64,000 nucleotides of DNA from Pedococcus bigeumensis (GTDB lineage Bacteria; Actinomycetota; Actinomycetes; Actinomycetales; Dermatophilaceae). The translations under genes were made by a program, and so were the position numbers. The notes beneath the pieces are model-generated. The model was not told the origin of the DNA. It searched no databases and saw nothing but the letters and a program-made list of their open reading frames with translations. This document shows positions 53,434-62,057 of this stretch, in pieces. The first letter of the stretch is position 1; every line of letters begins with the position of its first letter. Location of the stretch: assembly GCF_006438965.1 (NCBI RefSeq), contig NZ_RCZM01000002.1:248001-312000 (forward strand), read 5' to 3'.

Positions 53434-53883
53434 GTGACCAGCAGTCCCGCCGCCGAGCAGCGCCTTCGCGATCTGGCGATCCTGCGCCGCGTCCGCGACC
53501 GGATCGACCGCGAGTACGCGCAGCCCCTGGACGTCGAGGCGCTGGCCCGCGGAGCCCACATGTCGGCAGGACACCTCAGCCGCGAGTTCAAGCTCGCCTA
53601 CGGCGAGTCGCCGTACGGCTACGTCATGACGCGTCGGATCGAGCGCGCCATGGCGCTGCTGCGTCGCGGCGACCTGAGCGTCACCGAGGTCTGCTTCGAG
53701 GTGGGCTGCTCGTCGCTTGGCACCTTCAGCACGCGCTTCACCGAGCTGGTCGGTATGCCGCCCAGCGCCTACCGCCGGGAAATGCAGGAGCCCAAGCCGG
53801 AGATCCCTTCCTGCGTCTCCAAGCAGGTCACCAGACCGATCAGGAATCGAGAAGCACGCGCCAGTGCGGCGCAACTAGCCTGA
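53434..53883 (+). CDS. AraC-family transcriptional regulator
   Basis: Regulator of 149 aa formed mainly by an AraC double HTH. First HTH: LDVEALARGAHMSAGHLSREFKLAYGESPYGYV; second: LRRGDLSVTEVCFEVGCSSLGTFSTRFTELVGMPPSAYRRE, the AraC signature. It has no large ligand-binding N-terminal domain, so it may act alone or with the adjacent VOC protein. GTG 53434 is the ORF start; CACGAT six bases before is a weak hexamer. The GMP in the second HTH is encoded through a GGTATGCCG motif. Confidence 0.88.
   Translation: MTSSPAAEQRLRDLAILRRVRDRIDREYAQPLDVEALARGAHMSAGHLSREFKLAYGESPYGYVMTRRIERAMALLRRGDLSVTEVCFEVGCSSLGTFSTRFTELVGMPPSAYRREMQEPKPEIPSCVSKQVTRPIRNREARASAAQLA
53876..53881 (+). promoter_or_regulatory. 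-10 hexamer of VOC gene (leaderless)
   Basis: TAGCCT, seven bases, ATG 53889; overlaps the last codons of the AraC gene. Confidence 0.5.
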
Positions 53884-53888
53884 GCCCC

Positions 53889-54296
53889 ATGGACATCACC
53901 ATTCACGCGAGCTTCCTGCCGCAGAACGACCCGGACGCCGCCCTGTCCTTCTACCGCGACACCCTGGGCTTCGAGGTACGGGGCGACGTCGGCTACAACG
54001 GGCTCCGCTGGATCACGGTCGGCCCCGCCGACCAGCCCGGCACCTCCATCGTCCTGCACCCGCCGGCCGTCGACCCCGGCATCACCGATGAGGAGCGTCG
54101 CACCATCGTCGAGATGATGGCCAAGGGCACCTATGCCACGATGCTCCTGGCCACAGCCAACTTGGACGAGACGTTCGAGCGGGTCGAGGCCAGCGGGGCC
54201 GAGGTCGTCCAGGAGCCGACCGACCAGCCCTACGGAGTTCGCGACTGCGCCGTCCGCGACCCCGCCGGCAACCTGCTTCGGATCCAACAGGGCTGA
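53889..54296 (+). CDS. VOC/glyoxalase-fold protein
   Basis: Protein of 135 aa with two beta-alpha-beta-beta-beta units (ASFLPQNDPDAALSFYRDTLGFEVRGDV, then TVGPADQPGTSIVLHPP and the C-terminal GVRDCAVRDPAGNLLRIQQ), as in glyoxalase/bleomycin-resistance proteins. Metal ligands are not obvious. It starts just after the AraC gene and is likely controlled by it; it could bind a drug or be a dioxygenase relative. Confidence 0.85.
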   Translation: MDITIHASFLPQNDPDAALSFYRDTLGFEVRGDVGYNGLRWITVGPADQPGTSIVLHPPAVDPGITDEERRTIVEMMAKGTYATMLLATANLDETFERVEASGAEVVQEPTDQPYGVRDCAVRDPAGNLLRIQQG

Positions 54297-54359
54297 GCCC
54301 GAGCCGGCCCACCAGACCGCCGCTTGACTCTCGCCTCACGGATGGAGACCCGATCCAGC

Positions 54360-56747
54360 ATGGCCACCCCGATGGACGCCCAGCCAACAGCGGCGCATGC
54401 AGCCGACAGCCACGACACGATCAGCGTGGTCGGTGCGCGCGAGAACAACCTCAAGGACATCAACGTCGAGATCCCCAAGCGTCGACTCACGGTGTTCACC
54501 GGGGTGTCCGGCTCGGGGAAGAGCTCGCTCGTGTTCGCCACGATCGCCGCGGAGTCGCAGCGGATGATCAACGAGACCTACAGCGCGTTCGTGCAGGGGT
54601 TCATGCCGAACCTCGCTCGGCCGGACGTCGACGTCCTCGAGGGGCTGACCACGGCGATCATCGTCGACCAGGAGCGGATGGGCGCCAACCCCCGGTCCAC
54701 GGTCGGCACCGCCACCGACGCCAACGCCATGCTCCGGATCCTGTTCAGCCGCCTGGGCGCGCCCTACGTCGGGCCGCCGACGGCGTTCTCGTTCAATGTG
54801 CCGACACGCAAGGCGAGCGGGGTGATGAGCACCGAGAAGGCAGGCGGGCGGGTCGAGAAGGCCGTCGTCCGGGACGTGGTCTACCTCGGTGGCATGTGCG
54901 CCCGCTGCGAGGGCATGGGCGCGGTCAGCGACTTCGACCTCACCGCGTTGTACGACGAGACCAAGTCGCTGGCCGAGGGCGCCCTGACCGTGCCCGGCTA
55001 CTCGATGGACGGCTGGTACGGCCGGCTGTTCGAGGGCATGGGCCTGCCGATGGACAAGCCGATCGCCTCGTTCACCAAGAAGCAGCTCGAGACGATGCTG
55101 TATGCCGAGCCGACCAAGATCAAGGTCGAGGGCATCAACCTGACCTTCGAGGGCGTCATCCCGAAGATCCAGAAGTCGATGCTGTCCAAGGACGTCGAGG
55201 CGATGCAGCCGCACGTGCGGCGCTTCGTCGAGCGCGCCATCACGTTCCAGGCCTGCCCGGAGTGTGACGGCACCCGGCTGAGCAAGGAAGCCCGCTCCTC
55301 GAAGATCCAGGGCAAGAACATCGCCGACCTGTGCGAGATGCAGATCAGCGACCTGGCCGAGTGGGTCCGCGGGCTCGACGAGCCGTCGGTGGCCCCGCTG
55401 CTGAAGGGTTTGCAGCACCTGCTCGACTCGTTCGCCGAGATCGGGTTGGGCTACCTGTCCCTGGACCGGCCGGCGGGCACGCTGTCCGGGGGAGAGGCCC
55501 AGCGCACCAAGATGATTCGTCACCTCGGGTCGTCACTGACCGACGTCACCTACGTCTTCGACGAGCCCACGATCGGACTGCACCCCCACGACATCGAACG
55601 GATGAACGAGCTGCTCCTGCAGCTGCGCGACAAGGGCAACACCGTGCTCGTCGTCGAGCACAAGCCTGAGACCATCGCGATCGGCGACCACGTCGTCGAC
55701 CTCGGTCCGGGAGCCGGCACCGACGGCGGACGCGTCTGCTTCGAGGGCAGCGTCGAGGGGCTACGGGCGAGCGACACCATCACCGGCCACCACCTCGACT
55801 ACCGAGCCACCGTCAAGGACTCGGTGCGGACCTCCACCGGAACGCTCGAGGTCAGGGGCGCGTCGACGCACAACCTCCGGGGCGTGGACGTGGACGTCCC
55901 GCTCGGCGTCCTCTGCGTCGTCACGGGCGTCGCGGGTTCGGGCAAGAGCTCACTGATCCACGGTTCCGTCGCCGGTCGGGACGGCGTCGTGGTCGTGGAC
56001 CAGGCCGCGATCAAGGGTTCGCGGCGCAGCAACCCGGCGACCTACACGGGTCTCCTGGAGCCGATCCGCAAGGCCTTCGCGAAGGCCAACGACGTGAAGC
56101 CAGCTCTGTTCAGCTCGAACTCCGAAGGTGCCTGTCCCACCTGCAACGGCGCGGGTGTCATCTTCACCGAGCTGGGCGTCATGGCCACCGTCGAGTCCAC
56201 CTGCGAGGAGTGCGAGGGCAGGCGGTTCCAGGCCTCCGTGCTCGAGTACACCCTGGGTGGTCGCAACATCGCGGAGGTGCTGGCGATGTCGATGACCGAG
56301 GCCGAGGCATTCTTCGGCGACGGTGCGGCGAAGACGCCGGCCGCGCACAAGATCCTGGAGCGGATCGTCGATGTGGGGCTGGGATACCTCACGCTCGGCC
56401 AGCCCCTGACCACCCTGTCCGGCGGCGAGCGTCAGCGGGTCAAGCTGGCCACCCAGATGGCCGAGAAGGGCGACGTCTATGTTCTCGACGAGCCGACGAC
56501 CGGCCTGCACCTCGCCGACGTCGCGAACCTGCTCGGGCTGCTCGACCGGCTGGTCGACTCCGGCAAGTCCGTCATCGTGATCGAGCACCACCAGGCGGTC
56601 ATGGCGCATGCCGACTGGATCATCGACCTGGGCCCGGGAGCCGGACACGACGGCGGCACGATCGTCTTCGAGGGCACCGCCGCTGACCTCGTCGCAGACC
56701 GGTCCACCCTCACCGGCGAGCACCTCGCGGCCTACGTCGGCGCCTGA
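54360..56747 (+). CDS. Short UvrA-like ABC protein (DrrC/UvrA2 type)
   Basis: UvrA paralogue of about 795 aa, shorter than the ~950-residue excision-repair UvrA. Two ABC cassettes: Walker [13 protein letters not shown] and [12 protein letters not shown], signature [11 protein letters not shown] and [11 protein letters not shown], Walker [12 protein letters not shown] and [11 protein letters not shown]. Zinc modules [22 protein letters not shown] and CEECEG are kept. UvrB-interaction regions may be reduced. In Streptomyces such proteins (DrrC) protect against DNA-binding drugs. Start uncertain: ATG 54360 here; TTG 54324, ATG 54342 and ATG 54372 are alternatives. It converges on the helR-like gene. 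Confidence 0.85.
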   Translation: MATPMDAQPTAAHAADSHDTISVVGARENNLKDINVEIPKRRLTVFTGVSGSGKSSLVFATIAAESQRMINETYSAFVQGFMPNLARPDVDVLEGLTTAIIVDQERMGANPRSTVGTATDANAMLRILFSRLGAPYVGPPTAFSFNVPTRKASGVMSTEKAGGRVEKAVVRDVVYLGGMCARCEGMGAVSDFDLTALYDETKSLAEGALTVPGYSMDGWYGRLFEGMGLPMDKPIASFTKKQLETMLYAEPTKIKVEGINLTFEGVIPKIQKSMLSKDVEAMQPHVRRFVERAITFQACPECDGTRLSKEARSSKIQGKNIADLCEMQISDLAEWVRGLDEPSVAPLLKGLQHLLDSFAEIGLGYLSLDRPAGTLSGGEAQRTKMIRHLGSSLTDVTYVFDEPTIGLHPHDIERMNELLLQLRDKGNTVLVVEHKPETIAIGDHVVDLGPGAGTDGGRVCFEGSVEGLRASDTITGHHLDYRATVKDSVRTSTGTLEVRGASTHNLRGVDVDVPLGVLCVVTGVAGSGKSSLIHGSVAGRDGVVVVDQAAIKGSRRSNPATYTGLLEPIRKAFAKANDVKPALFSSNSEGACPTCNGAGVIFTELGVMATVESTCEECEGRRFQASVLEYTLGGRNIAEVLAMSMTEAEAFFGDGAAKTPAAHKILERIVDVGLGYLTLGQPLTTLSGGERQRVKLATQMAEKGDVYVLDEPTTGLHLADVANLLGLLDRLVDSGKSVIVIEHHQAVMAHADWIIDLGPGAGHDGGTIVFEGTAADLVADRSTLTGEHLAAYVGA

Positions 56748-56758
56748 CCGAGACCGGG

Positions 56759-58948
56759 TCAGGGGCTCGTGAGGATGACGAGCTGCTGGGTCGCTCGCGT
56801 CATCGCCACATAACGGTCGACCGCCCCCTCGATGCCGTCACCGAAGCCCTCCGGATCGACCAGCACGACCAGGTCGAACTCCAGCCCCTTCGACAGCTCG
56901 GGGGTAAGGGACCGGACCCGGTTCGGGTCCCCGAACCGACTCACGTCGATGTCGGCCGTGCTGATGACGCAGCCGACCCCCTCGAGGTGGTCGGCGAGCC
57001 AGGTCTGGAGGACCGAGCCGAGCTCCGCCACGGAGCCGTGCAGGACGGGGACGTCGGTGCGGCGGATGGAGGTGGGCACGTTGGCGTCCGGCAGGACGGC
57101 GCGGATGACCGGCTCGGCCTCGGCCATCACCGCTTCGGGCGTCCGGTAGTTGATGGTCAGGGAGGCCAGCTCGATACGGTCGAACCCGACTCGTTCCAGA
57201 CGGTCCTGCCACGACTCCGGGAACCCGTGCCGGGCCTGGGCACGGTCCCCGACGATGGTGAAGCTCCGGGACGGGCAGCGGATCAGGAGCATCTGCCACT
57301 GCGCGTCAGTCAGCTCCTGCGCCTCGTCCACGACGATGTGCGCGAACGGCCCCGCGAGCAGGTCCGGGTCGGTGCGGGGGAGTGCGGCATCGTCGACCAG
57401 TGCACCCTGGAGGTCCTCGCCGCGCAGCATGGACATCACGTGCATCTCGGAGTCGTCCGTGGCGATCAGGTCGTCGACGACCTGGGCCATCCGCTCGCGT
57501 GCGGCTGCGACCGAGGCGTCCTGCCGACGCTGGCGTCGCGAGGCCTCCGGGTCGCCGAGCCGCTGGCGTGCTGCGTCCAGGAACGGCAGGTCGGACTCGG
57601 TCCAGTCCTGTGGGTCAGTGCGCTGGAGCAGCCTGACCTGGTCCGGGCTCAGCGACGGTGCGCACATCCGCAGGTAGGCAGGTACCGACCACAGGTCGCC
57701 CACCAGGTCCGTGGGCTCGATCAGCGGCCACGCGCTGTTGAGGGTTGTGAGCAGTTCTCTGTTCTGCTGCAACGACTTCCGGAGCAGGGCGGCCGAGACG
57801 TCACCCTCCTCGTCACCGTCTTCGTCGTGTCGGTCGACCAGGATCGTGAGCAGCTCGTCCCAGACCTGGTCGCGCGCCTCGTTGTGTGGTGTGCCGGGTT
57901 CCGCCGCGTCGAAGGCGGTGGCCCAGTCGTCGGCGCCGACCCAGACGTCGGAACCGTCTGCCGTCACGGTCATGCCCTTCGTGGGTGGCTCTTCGTAGAA
58001 CCTGACGGCCCTCTCGATCGACCTCACGAGGTCGGCGGACGACTTCAGCTGGGCCACCCTGGGGTCCGTCTCGGGCCGGGCCGTCGCCCCTTCGGGGATG
58101 AGGTCGCGCACCGTGCAGGTCTGCACGCCCTCCTCACCGAGGCTGGGCAGCACGTCCGCGACATAGGCCAGATAGGGCTGGTGCGGACCGACGAACAGGA
58201 CGCCGCCCCGCCGGTGCCCCAGGCGCGGGTCCGCATAGAGCAGGTATGCCGTGCGGTGCAGCGCGACGACGGTCTTGCCCGTGCCGGGGCCACCGTCGAC
58301 GACGAGGGCACCGCGCGAACCCGCGCGGACGATCGCGTCCTGGTCGGACGCGATCGTGCCGAGCACGTCCCGCATCCGCGCTGACCGGTTGCTGCCGAGG
58401 CTGGCGATGAACGCGGACTGGTCGTCGAGGCTCGTGGCGTGGCCGGCATACCCGTCCGGGGTGAAGACCTCGTCCCAGTAGTCGCTGATCCGACCGCGCG
58501 TCCAGCGGTACCGTCGACGGCTGGACAGACCCATGGGGTTGGCATGGGTTGCACCGAAGAAGGGCTCGGCGGCGGGGGAGCGCCAGTCGAGGAGCAGCCT
58601 GCGCCCGGTGGTGTCGGTGAGGCCCAGGCGTCCGGTGTACACGGGGTCGGAACCGTCCGCGGTGACGATGTGGCCGAGGCACAGGTCCAGACCGAACCGT
58701 CGCAAGGCACGCAGGCGGCCGGTCAGCCTGCGGACCTCGACGTCGCGCTCGAGCGCCTCCTGACCCAGGCGACCCGGCGCCTTGCGTGCCACCTCAAGGC
58801 GGACGGACAGATCGGCGATCGCCTCTGCGAGGCTCTGGGCGATGGCCGCGAAGTGCTGGTCGTCGGCAGCGATCAGTGTCTGGTCCGCCTTGGCACTGAG
58901 ACGGTCTGGCAGGTCGAAGGCGCTGGCGATCAGCGGATTCTTGGGCAC
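56759..58948 (-). CDS. helR: HelD-family RNA polymerase helicase, HelR-like
   Basis: UvrD-like superfamily 1 protein of about 729 aa. An N-terminal coiled coil (residues about 1-75) is followed by the HelD pattern YTGRLGLTDTTGRRLLLDWRSPAAEPFF, Walker A DGGPGTGKTVVALHR, Walker B HIVVDEAQELTDAQW, INYRTPE and VDRYVAMTRATQQL. HelD proteins dislodge RNA polymerase; HelR variants protect it from rifamycins. The rifamycin-associated element upstream (59009) supports HelR rather than housekeeping HelD. GTG 58948 (GGGGG 9 bases upstream) is chosen; the frame to 59023 begins inside that element. Confidence 0.8.
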   Translation of the reverse strand: MPKNPLIASAFDLPDRLSAKADQTLIAADDQHFAAIAQSLAEAIADLSVRLEVARKAPGRLGQEALERDVEVRRLTGRLRALRRFGLDLCLGHIVTADGSDPVYTGRLGLTDTTGRRLLLDWRSPAAEPFFGATHANPMGLSSRRRYRWTRGRISDYWDEVFTPDGYAGHATSLDDQSAFIASLGSNRSARMRDVLGTIASDQDAIVRAGSRGALVVDGGPGTGKTVVALHRTAYLLYADPRLGHRRGGVLFVGPHQPYLAYVADVLPSLGEEGVQTCTVRDLIPEGATARPETDPRVAQLKSSADLVRSIERAVRFYEEPPTKGMTVTADGSDVWVGADDWATAFDAAEPGTPHNEARDQVWDELLTILVDRHDEDGDEEGDVSAALLRKSLQQNRELLTTLNSAWPLIEPTDLVGDLWSVPAYLRMCAPSLSPDQVRLLQRTDPQDWTESDLPFLDAARQRLGDPEASRRQRRQDASVAAARERMAQVVDDLIATDDSEMHVMSMLRGEDLQGALVDDAALPRTDPDLLAGPFAHIVVDEAQELTDAQWQMLLIRCPSRSFTIVGDRAQARHGFPESWQDRLERVGFDRIELASLTINYRTPEAVMAEAEPVIRAVLPDANVPTSIRRTDVPVLHGSVAELGSVLQTWLADHLEGVGCVISTADIDVSRFGDPNRVRSLTPELSKGLEFDLVVLVDPEGFGDGIEGAVDRYVAMTRATQQLVILTSP

Positions 58949-59008
58949 GTCGGCGAACCCCCGGGAAATCGTGATTCTGGCTTCGGCCGACGATTCTGCG
59001 GCACCACC

Positions 59009-59028
59009 GGGGCCTTGCCGCAAGCCCC
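59009..59028. promoter_or_regulatory. Rifamycin-associated element (RAE)
   Basis: Minus strand GGGGCTTGCGGCAAGGCCCC, an inverted repeat GGGGCTTGC/GCAAGGCCCC, matching the published RAE consensus GGGGCTTGCRRCAAGVCCC. It ends 60 bases upstream of the helR start codon, in the orientation and position seen before rifamycin-resistance genes. Confidence 0.8.
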
Positions 59029-59121
59029 CCTGTGCGCTATAAGTTGAGAACGGATGGGAGCAGCAGCTCTCTTCCGTTTGTCGTGTCCAGGGCTTCGCTC
59101 CCAGGCTGCCTCAGTTCACGG

Positions 59122-59151
59122 GAATTACGCCGATAATCGACATTATGTCAA
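59122..59151 (-). promoter_or_regulatory. Candidate promoter of helR with palindromic operator
   Basis: Minus strand TTGACA (59151-59146) and TAATTC (59127-59122), 18 bases apart. GACATTATGTC (59139-59149) is a palindrome overlapping the -35; CGATAATCG (59131-59139) is a second one abutting it. The promoter lies in the only AT-rich patch of this area. Confidence 0.4.
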
Positions 59152-59193
59152 TCTAGCGATCTGACTAGCCTCCCCCGACGGCCAGCCGCGGGG

Positions 59194-60093
59194 TCAGAGC
59201 CAGAACTCGGTGAGCTGTTCGGCCAGCGCTGTTCCCTGCTCACGGGCAGCTCTGGCGGCGGGTGCTCGGGTCGACGGATCCATCAGGTTGGTGCCGAAGG
59301 CGGCCAGTGAGTCGTCGTCCGGCAGGATCGTCTCGACCCGGCTGCCGCCCGCTCGGAGCTCGTCGACCTGTGCGTCGAGCTGCATGCCCCAGGCCAACGG
59401 GTGCCGGGTTCGACCTCCCAGTGGCGACAGCACGAGGACTCGACCGTAGCCGGCCGCGAGGTCGGCGTTCTCGTTCCGGCGATAGCCGCCGTCGATGTAT
59501 CGGTTGTCCCCGATGCTGTAGGCGGCCCCGCTCGAAGTGCTGGCGGCGACGGCATCGACCAGGGGCACTCCACTGTGTCGGTCGAAGGTCACGGGTTCAC
59601 CGGTCTGCGCATCGACAGCAGTGATGACCATTGCGCGTTCCGGCCAGCGCTGACTGGGCAGCCGAGCGCCGACGATGGCGCGCCACCGCGACTGCCCGGA
59701 GCCGTCCGACGTCGCCTGCATCTCCAGCGCCGCAGTGCCCATCCGGCGGCGCATGTCGGCGGCATCCGCAGCGGCGGCGATGATTCGGTTCGTCCTGTCC
59801 AGGTGGTCCACCACAGGCCCAGGGCGAGTTCGCCCACCATCGGATCCCACCGCGGCCGATCCCCCCGGCCCGGGTCGTACCACCGGTGCGGCAACAAGGA
59901 TGTCGGACAGCAGCTGGGACGGACTCGCGCCGCCTATCTGTACCGCCGTGGTCGCACCCGCTGACGTGCCGATGACCAGATCCGCCGACGTCACATCCAC
60001 CCCGGCCTCACCCAGGCCGGCGATGACGCCGATCAACCACGCGTTGCCCGCGGATCCCCCGCCCCCGAGCACCAACGCCGTGCGCGAGTCCAT
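59194..60093 (-). CDS. Patatin-like phospholipase
   Basis: Serine lipase/acyl hydrolase of 299 aa with the patatin dyad: oxyanion loop GGGGSAGNAW, nucleophile G-x-S-x-G in VIGTSAGATT (Ser about 44), and catalytic Asp in YIDGGYR (D-G-G). No signal or membrane segment. It follows the DUF3224 gene with no gap (stop 60094, start 60093), so the two are translated together. The stop lies 165 bases from the RAE. Confidence 0.9.
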   Translation of the reverse strand: MDSRTALVLGGGGSAGNAWLIGVIAGLGEAGVDVTSADLVIGTSAGATTAVQIGGASPSQLLSDILVAAPVVRPGPGGSAAVGSDGGRTRPGPVVDHLDRTNRIIAAAADAADMRRRMGTAALEMQATSDGSGQSRWRAIVGARLPSQRWPERAMVITAVDAQTGEPVTFDRHSGVPLVDAVAASTSSGAAYSIGDNRYIDGGYRRNENADLAAGYGRVLVLSPLGGRTRHPLAWGMQLDAQVDELRAGGSRVETILPDDDSLAAFGTNLMDPSTRAPAARAAREQGTALAEQLTEFWL

Positions 60094-60501
60094 TCAGATC
60101 TCGTGGTCGAACCAGATGCGGTGGGTGCCGTCGTCATCGATGGCCATCCCACCCGCGCCGCTGATCCCAGCCAGTCCCCCGGTGCCGCTGCCGGGCACGA
60201 CGACGAAGTGCTCGGCGACGCGGTCGGTGCCGTTGGTCGTCGCGCTGTGACTGAAGTTGAAGGTGCCGGCCAATCCCCCGAGCGACCCCTCGAAGGACTC
60301 CATGGCCACGTAGGTGCCCACCCCGGTCCCCTGGTCGAACGCGGCGGTGAAGATCGTGGCGGAACGCCCCTCGACCTCTCCGGAGAACCGTTTCTCCATC
60401 ACCGCTACACCCACCGGGACGGCCGTGGTGACCTCGACCGGTGCCGGCTCCAAGGCCACCGGCGTGAACGACTCGACAGTGAACGTGCCCTCAGTCCTCA
60501 T
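60094..60501 (-). CDS. DUF3224 domain protein
   Basis: Small beta-rich protein, 135 aa, matching the DUF3224 family (EKRFSGEVEGRSATIFTAAFD, GTYVAMESFEGSLGGLAGTFNF, HFVVVPGSGTGGLAGISG). Function unknown; single-barrel fold suggests lipid or small-ligand binding, and pairing with a patatin lipase is suggestive but not evidence. ATG 60501 follows TACGTT by six bases. The start of the AKR gene lies 64 bases away on the other strand. Confidence 0.85.
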   Translation of the reverse strand: MRTEGTFTVESFTPVALEPAPVEVTTAVPVGVAVMEKRFSGEVEGRSATIFTAAFDQGTGVGTYVAMESFEGSLGGLAGTFNFSHSATTNGTDRVAEHFVVVPGSGTGGLAGISGAGGMAIDDDGTHRIWFDHEI

Positions 60502-60507
60502 GGTCGC

Positions 60508-60513
60508 AACGTA
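60508..60513 (-). promoter_or_regulatory. -10 hexamer of DUF3224-patatin unit (leaderless)
   Basis: Minus strand TACGTT, six bases, ATG 60501. Confidence 0.5.
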
Positions 60514-60552
60514 CCGGTCACCCGCGACAGGGCGACTCCGCCGGCCCGTGGC

Positions 60553-60558
60553 TACGGT
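60553..60558 (+). promoter_or_regulatory. -10 hexamer of aldo/keto reductase gene (leaderless)
   Basis: TACGGT, six bases, ATG 60565. Confidence 0.5.
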
Positions 60559-60564
60559 GGGTCC

Positions 60565-61422
60565 ATGGGCACTGACACGGCAGCAGCCGACGACACCACC
60601 TACCGGCTGAACGACGGCACCTCACTGCCGGCGATCGGCTTCGGCACGTACCCGCTCAAGGGTGACGATGGAGTCAGGGCGATGGTCAGCGCACTGCAGG
60701 CCGGTTACCGACTGCTCGACTCGGCCGTGAACTACGGCAACGAGGAGGAGGTCGGCGAGGCGCTCCGCCGGTCGGGGGTCCCCCGCGACGAGGTGGCTGT
60801 CGCCACGAAGATCCCAGGGCGCTTCCACGCGAAAACCCTTGCCCTGCAGTCACTTCGGGACTCAGCGTCCCGCCTGAGGGTGGAGCAGGTGGATGTCGCC
60901 CTCATCCACTGGCCCAATCCCAGTCAGGACCTCTACCCGCAGGCGTGGCAGGCACTGGTCGAGGCCCAACGCGACGGGCTGGTCCGCTCCATCGGTGTCA
61001 GCAACTTCACCGAGGCGCACCTGCACCGGATCATCGACGAGACCGACGTGACACCTGCCGTGAACCAGATCGAGCTGCACCCCTACTTCCCGCAGGCGCA
61101 GATGCGGGGTATCAACGAGGGCTTGGGGATTCGCACCCAGGCGTGGAGCCCGATGGGCAAGCGGCAGGCACCGTTCGAGGAGCCTCCCGTGGCTGACGCG
61201 GCGGCAGCTCACGGCGTCACGCCGGGCCAGGTCATCCTGCGCTGGCACGTGCAGCTCGGCTCGCTCCCCCTGCCCAAGAGCGCCACCCCCGAGCGGCAGC
61301 GCCAGAACCTCGACGTCTTCGGGTTCGAGCTCAGCGAAACCGAGATGGGTGCCATCGCCGGACTCGCCCGCGAGGACGGCCGCCTGTTCGGCGGCGATCC
61401 GGACACCCACGAGGAGATGTAG
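60565..61422 (+). CDS. Aldo/keto reductase
   Basis: NADPH-dependent aldo-keto reductase of 285 aa in a TIM barrel. AKR features: YRLLDSAVNYGNEEEVGEAL (catalytic Asp and Tyr), VATKIPGRFH (Lys), VALIHWPNPSQD (His), GVSNFTEAHL, and C-terminal PLPKSATPERQRQNLDVFGF (NADPH site). Substrate unknown (2,5-diketo-D-gluconate reductase type). ATG 60565 is six bases after TACGGT. It converges on the YciO gene, 2 bases apart. Confidence 0.92.
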   Translation: MGTDTAAADDTTYRLNDGTSLPAIGFGTYPLKGDDGVRAMVSALQAGYRLLDSAVNYGNEEEVGEALRRSGVPRDEVAVATKIPGRFHAKTLALQSLRDSASRLRVEQVDVALIHWPNPSQDLYPQAWQALVEAQRDGLVRSIGVSNFTEAHLHRIIDETDVTPAVNQIELHPYFPQAQMRGINEGLGIRTQAWSPMGKRQAPFEEPPVADAAAAHGVTPGQVILRWHVQLGSLPLPKSATPERQRQNLDVFGFELSETEMGAIAGLAREDGRLFGGDPDTHEEM

Positions 61423-61424
61423 GA

Positions 61425-62045
61425 CTACTCGAACGGTCTGGGGTCACCAGCGCCCACGCGGGTGACCTCCGGCGTGCCGTCCGAGAAGTCGATCACCGTC
61501 GTCGGGTCGGTGCCGCACTCCCCCGCGTCGATGACGGCATCCACCTGGTTGTCGAGCTCCTCCTTGACCAGCCAGCCCTCGGTCATCGGGGACTCCTCGC
61601 CCGGCAGGATCAGGGTGCTCGACAGGATCGGCTCGCCCAGCTCGGCCAGCAGGGCCTGGACGACCCGGTTGTCGGGGATCCGCACGCCGACCGTCTTCTT
61701 CTTCGGGTGCAGCAGCCGACGCGGCACCTCCTTGGTGGCCGGGAGGATGAACGTGTAGGGCCCGGGTGTGGCGGCCTTGATGGCACGAAAGACCCGGTTG
61801 TCGATGTGCACCAGCTGGCCGAGCTGGGCGAAGTCGGCACAGACCAGGGTGAAGTGGTGCTTGTCGTCGAGCTGACGGATCCGCAGGATCCGCTCCTTGC
61901 CATCCTGGTTTCCCAGGGCGCACCCGAGCGCGTAGCCCGAGTCAGTCGGATAGGCCAGCATGCCCCCATCACGGAGCAGCTGGACCGCCTGGGCGATGGC
62001 CCGGGGCTGCGGGTCCACCGGGTGCACATCGAGATACCTGGCCAT
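61425..62045 (-). CDS. Sua5/YciO/YrdC family protein (YciO-like)
   Basis: Protein of 206 aa with the YrdC-type RNA-binding fold: LRDGGMLAYPTDSGYALGC, RIRQLDDKHHFTLVCADFAQL, TPGPYTFILPATKEVPRRLLHPKKKTVGVRIP. The length and LDDKHHFTL wording (instead of the KxR motif of TsaC/Sua5) match YciO rather than the essential threonylcarbamoyl-AMP synthase, so a role in tRNA modification is uncertain. ATG 62045 follows TAGGGT by six bases. Confidence 0.85.
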   Translation of the reverse strand: MARYLDVHPVDPQPRAIAQAVQLLRDGGMLAYPTDSGYALGCALGNQDGKERILRIRQLDDKHHFTLVCADFAQLGQLVHIDNRVFRAIKAATPGPYTFILPATKEVPRRLLHPKKKTVGVRIPDNRVVQALLAELGEPILSSTLILPGEESPMTEGWLVKEELDNQVDAVIDAGECGTDPTTVIDFSDGTPEVTRVGAGDPRPFE

Positions 62046-62051
62046 GGGTCG

Positions 62052-62057
62052 ACCCTA
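62052..62057 (-). promoter_or_regulatory. -10 hexamer of YciO-like gene (leaderless)
   Basis: Minus strand TAGGGT, six bases, ATG 62045. It overlaps the last codon of the MFS fusion gene. Confidence 0.5.
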
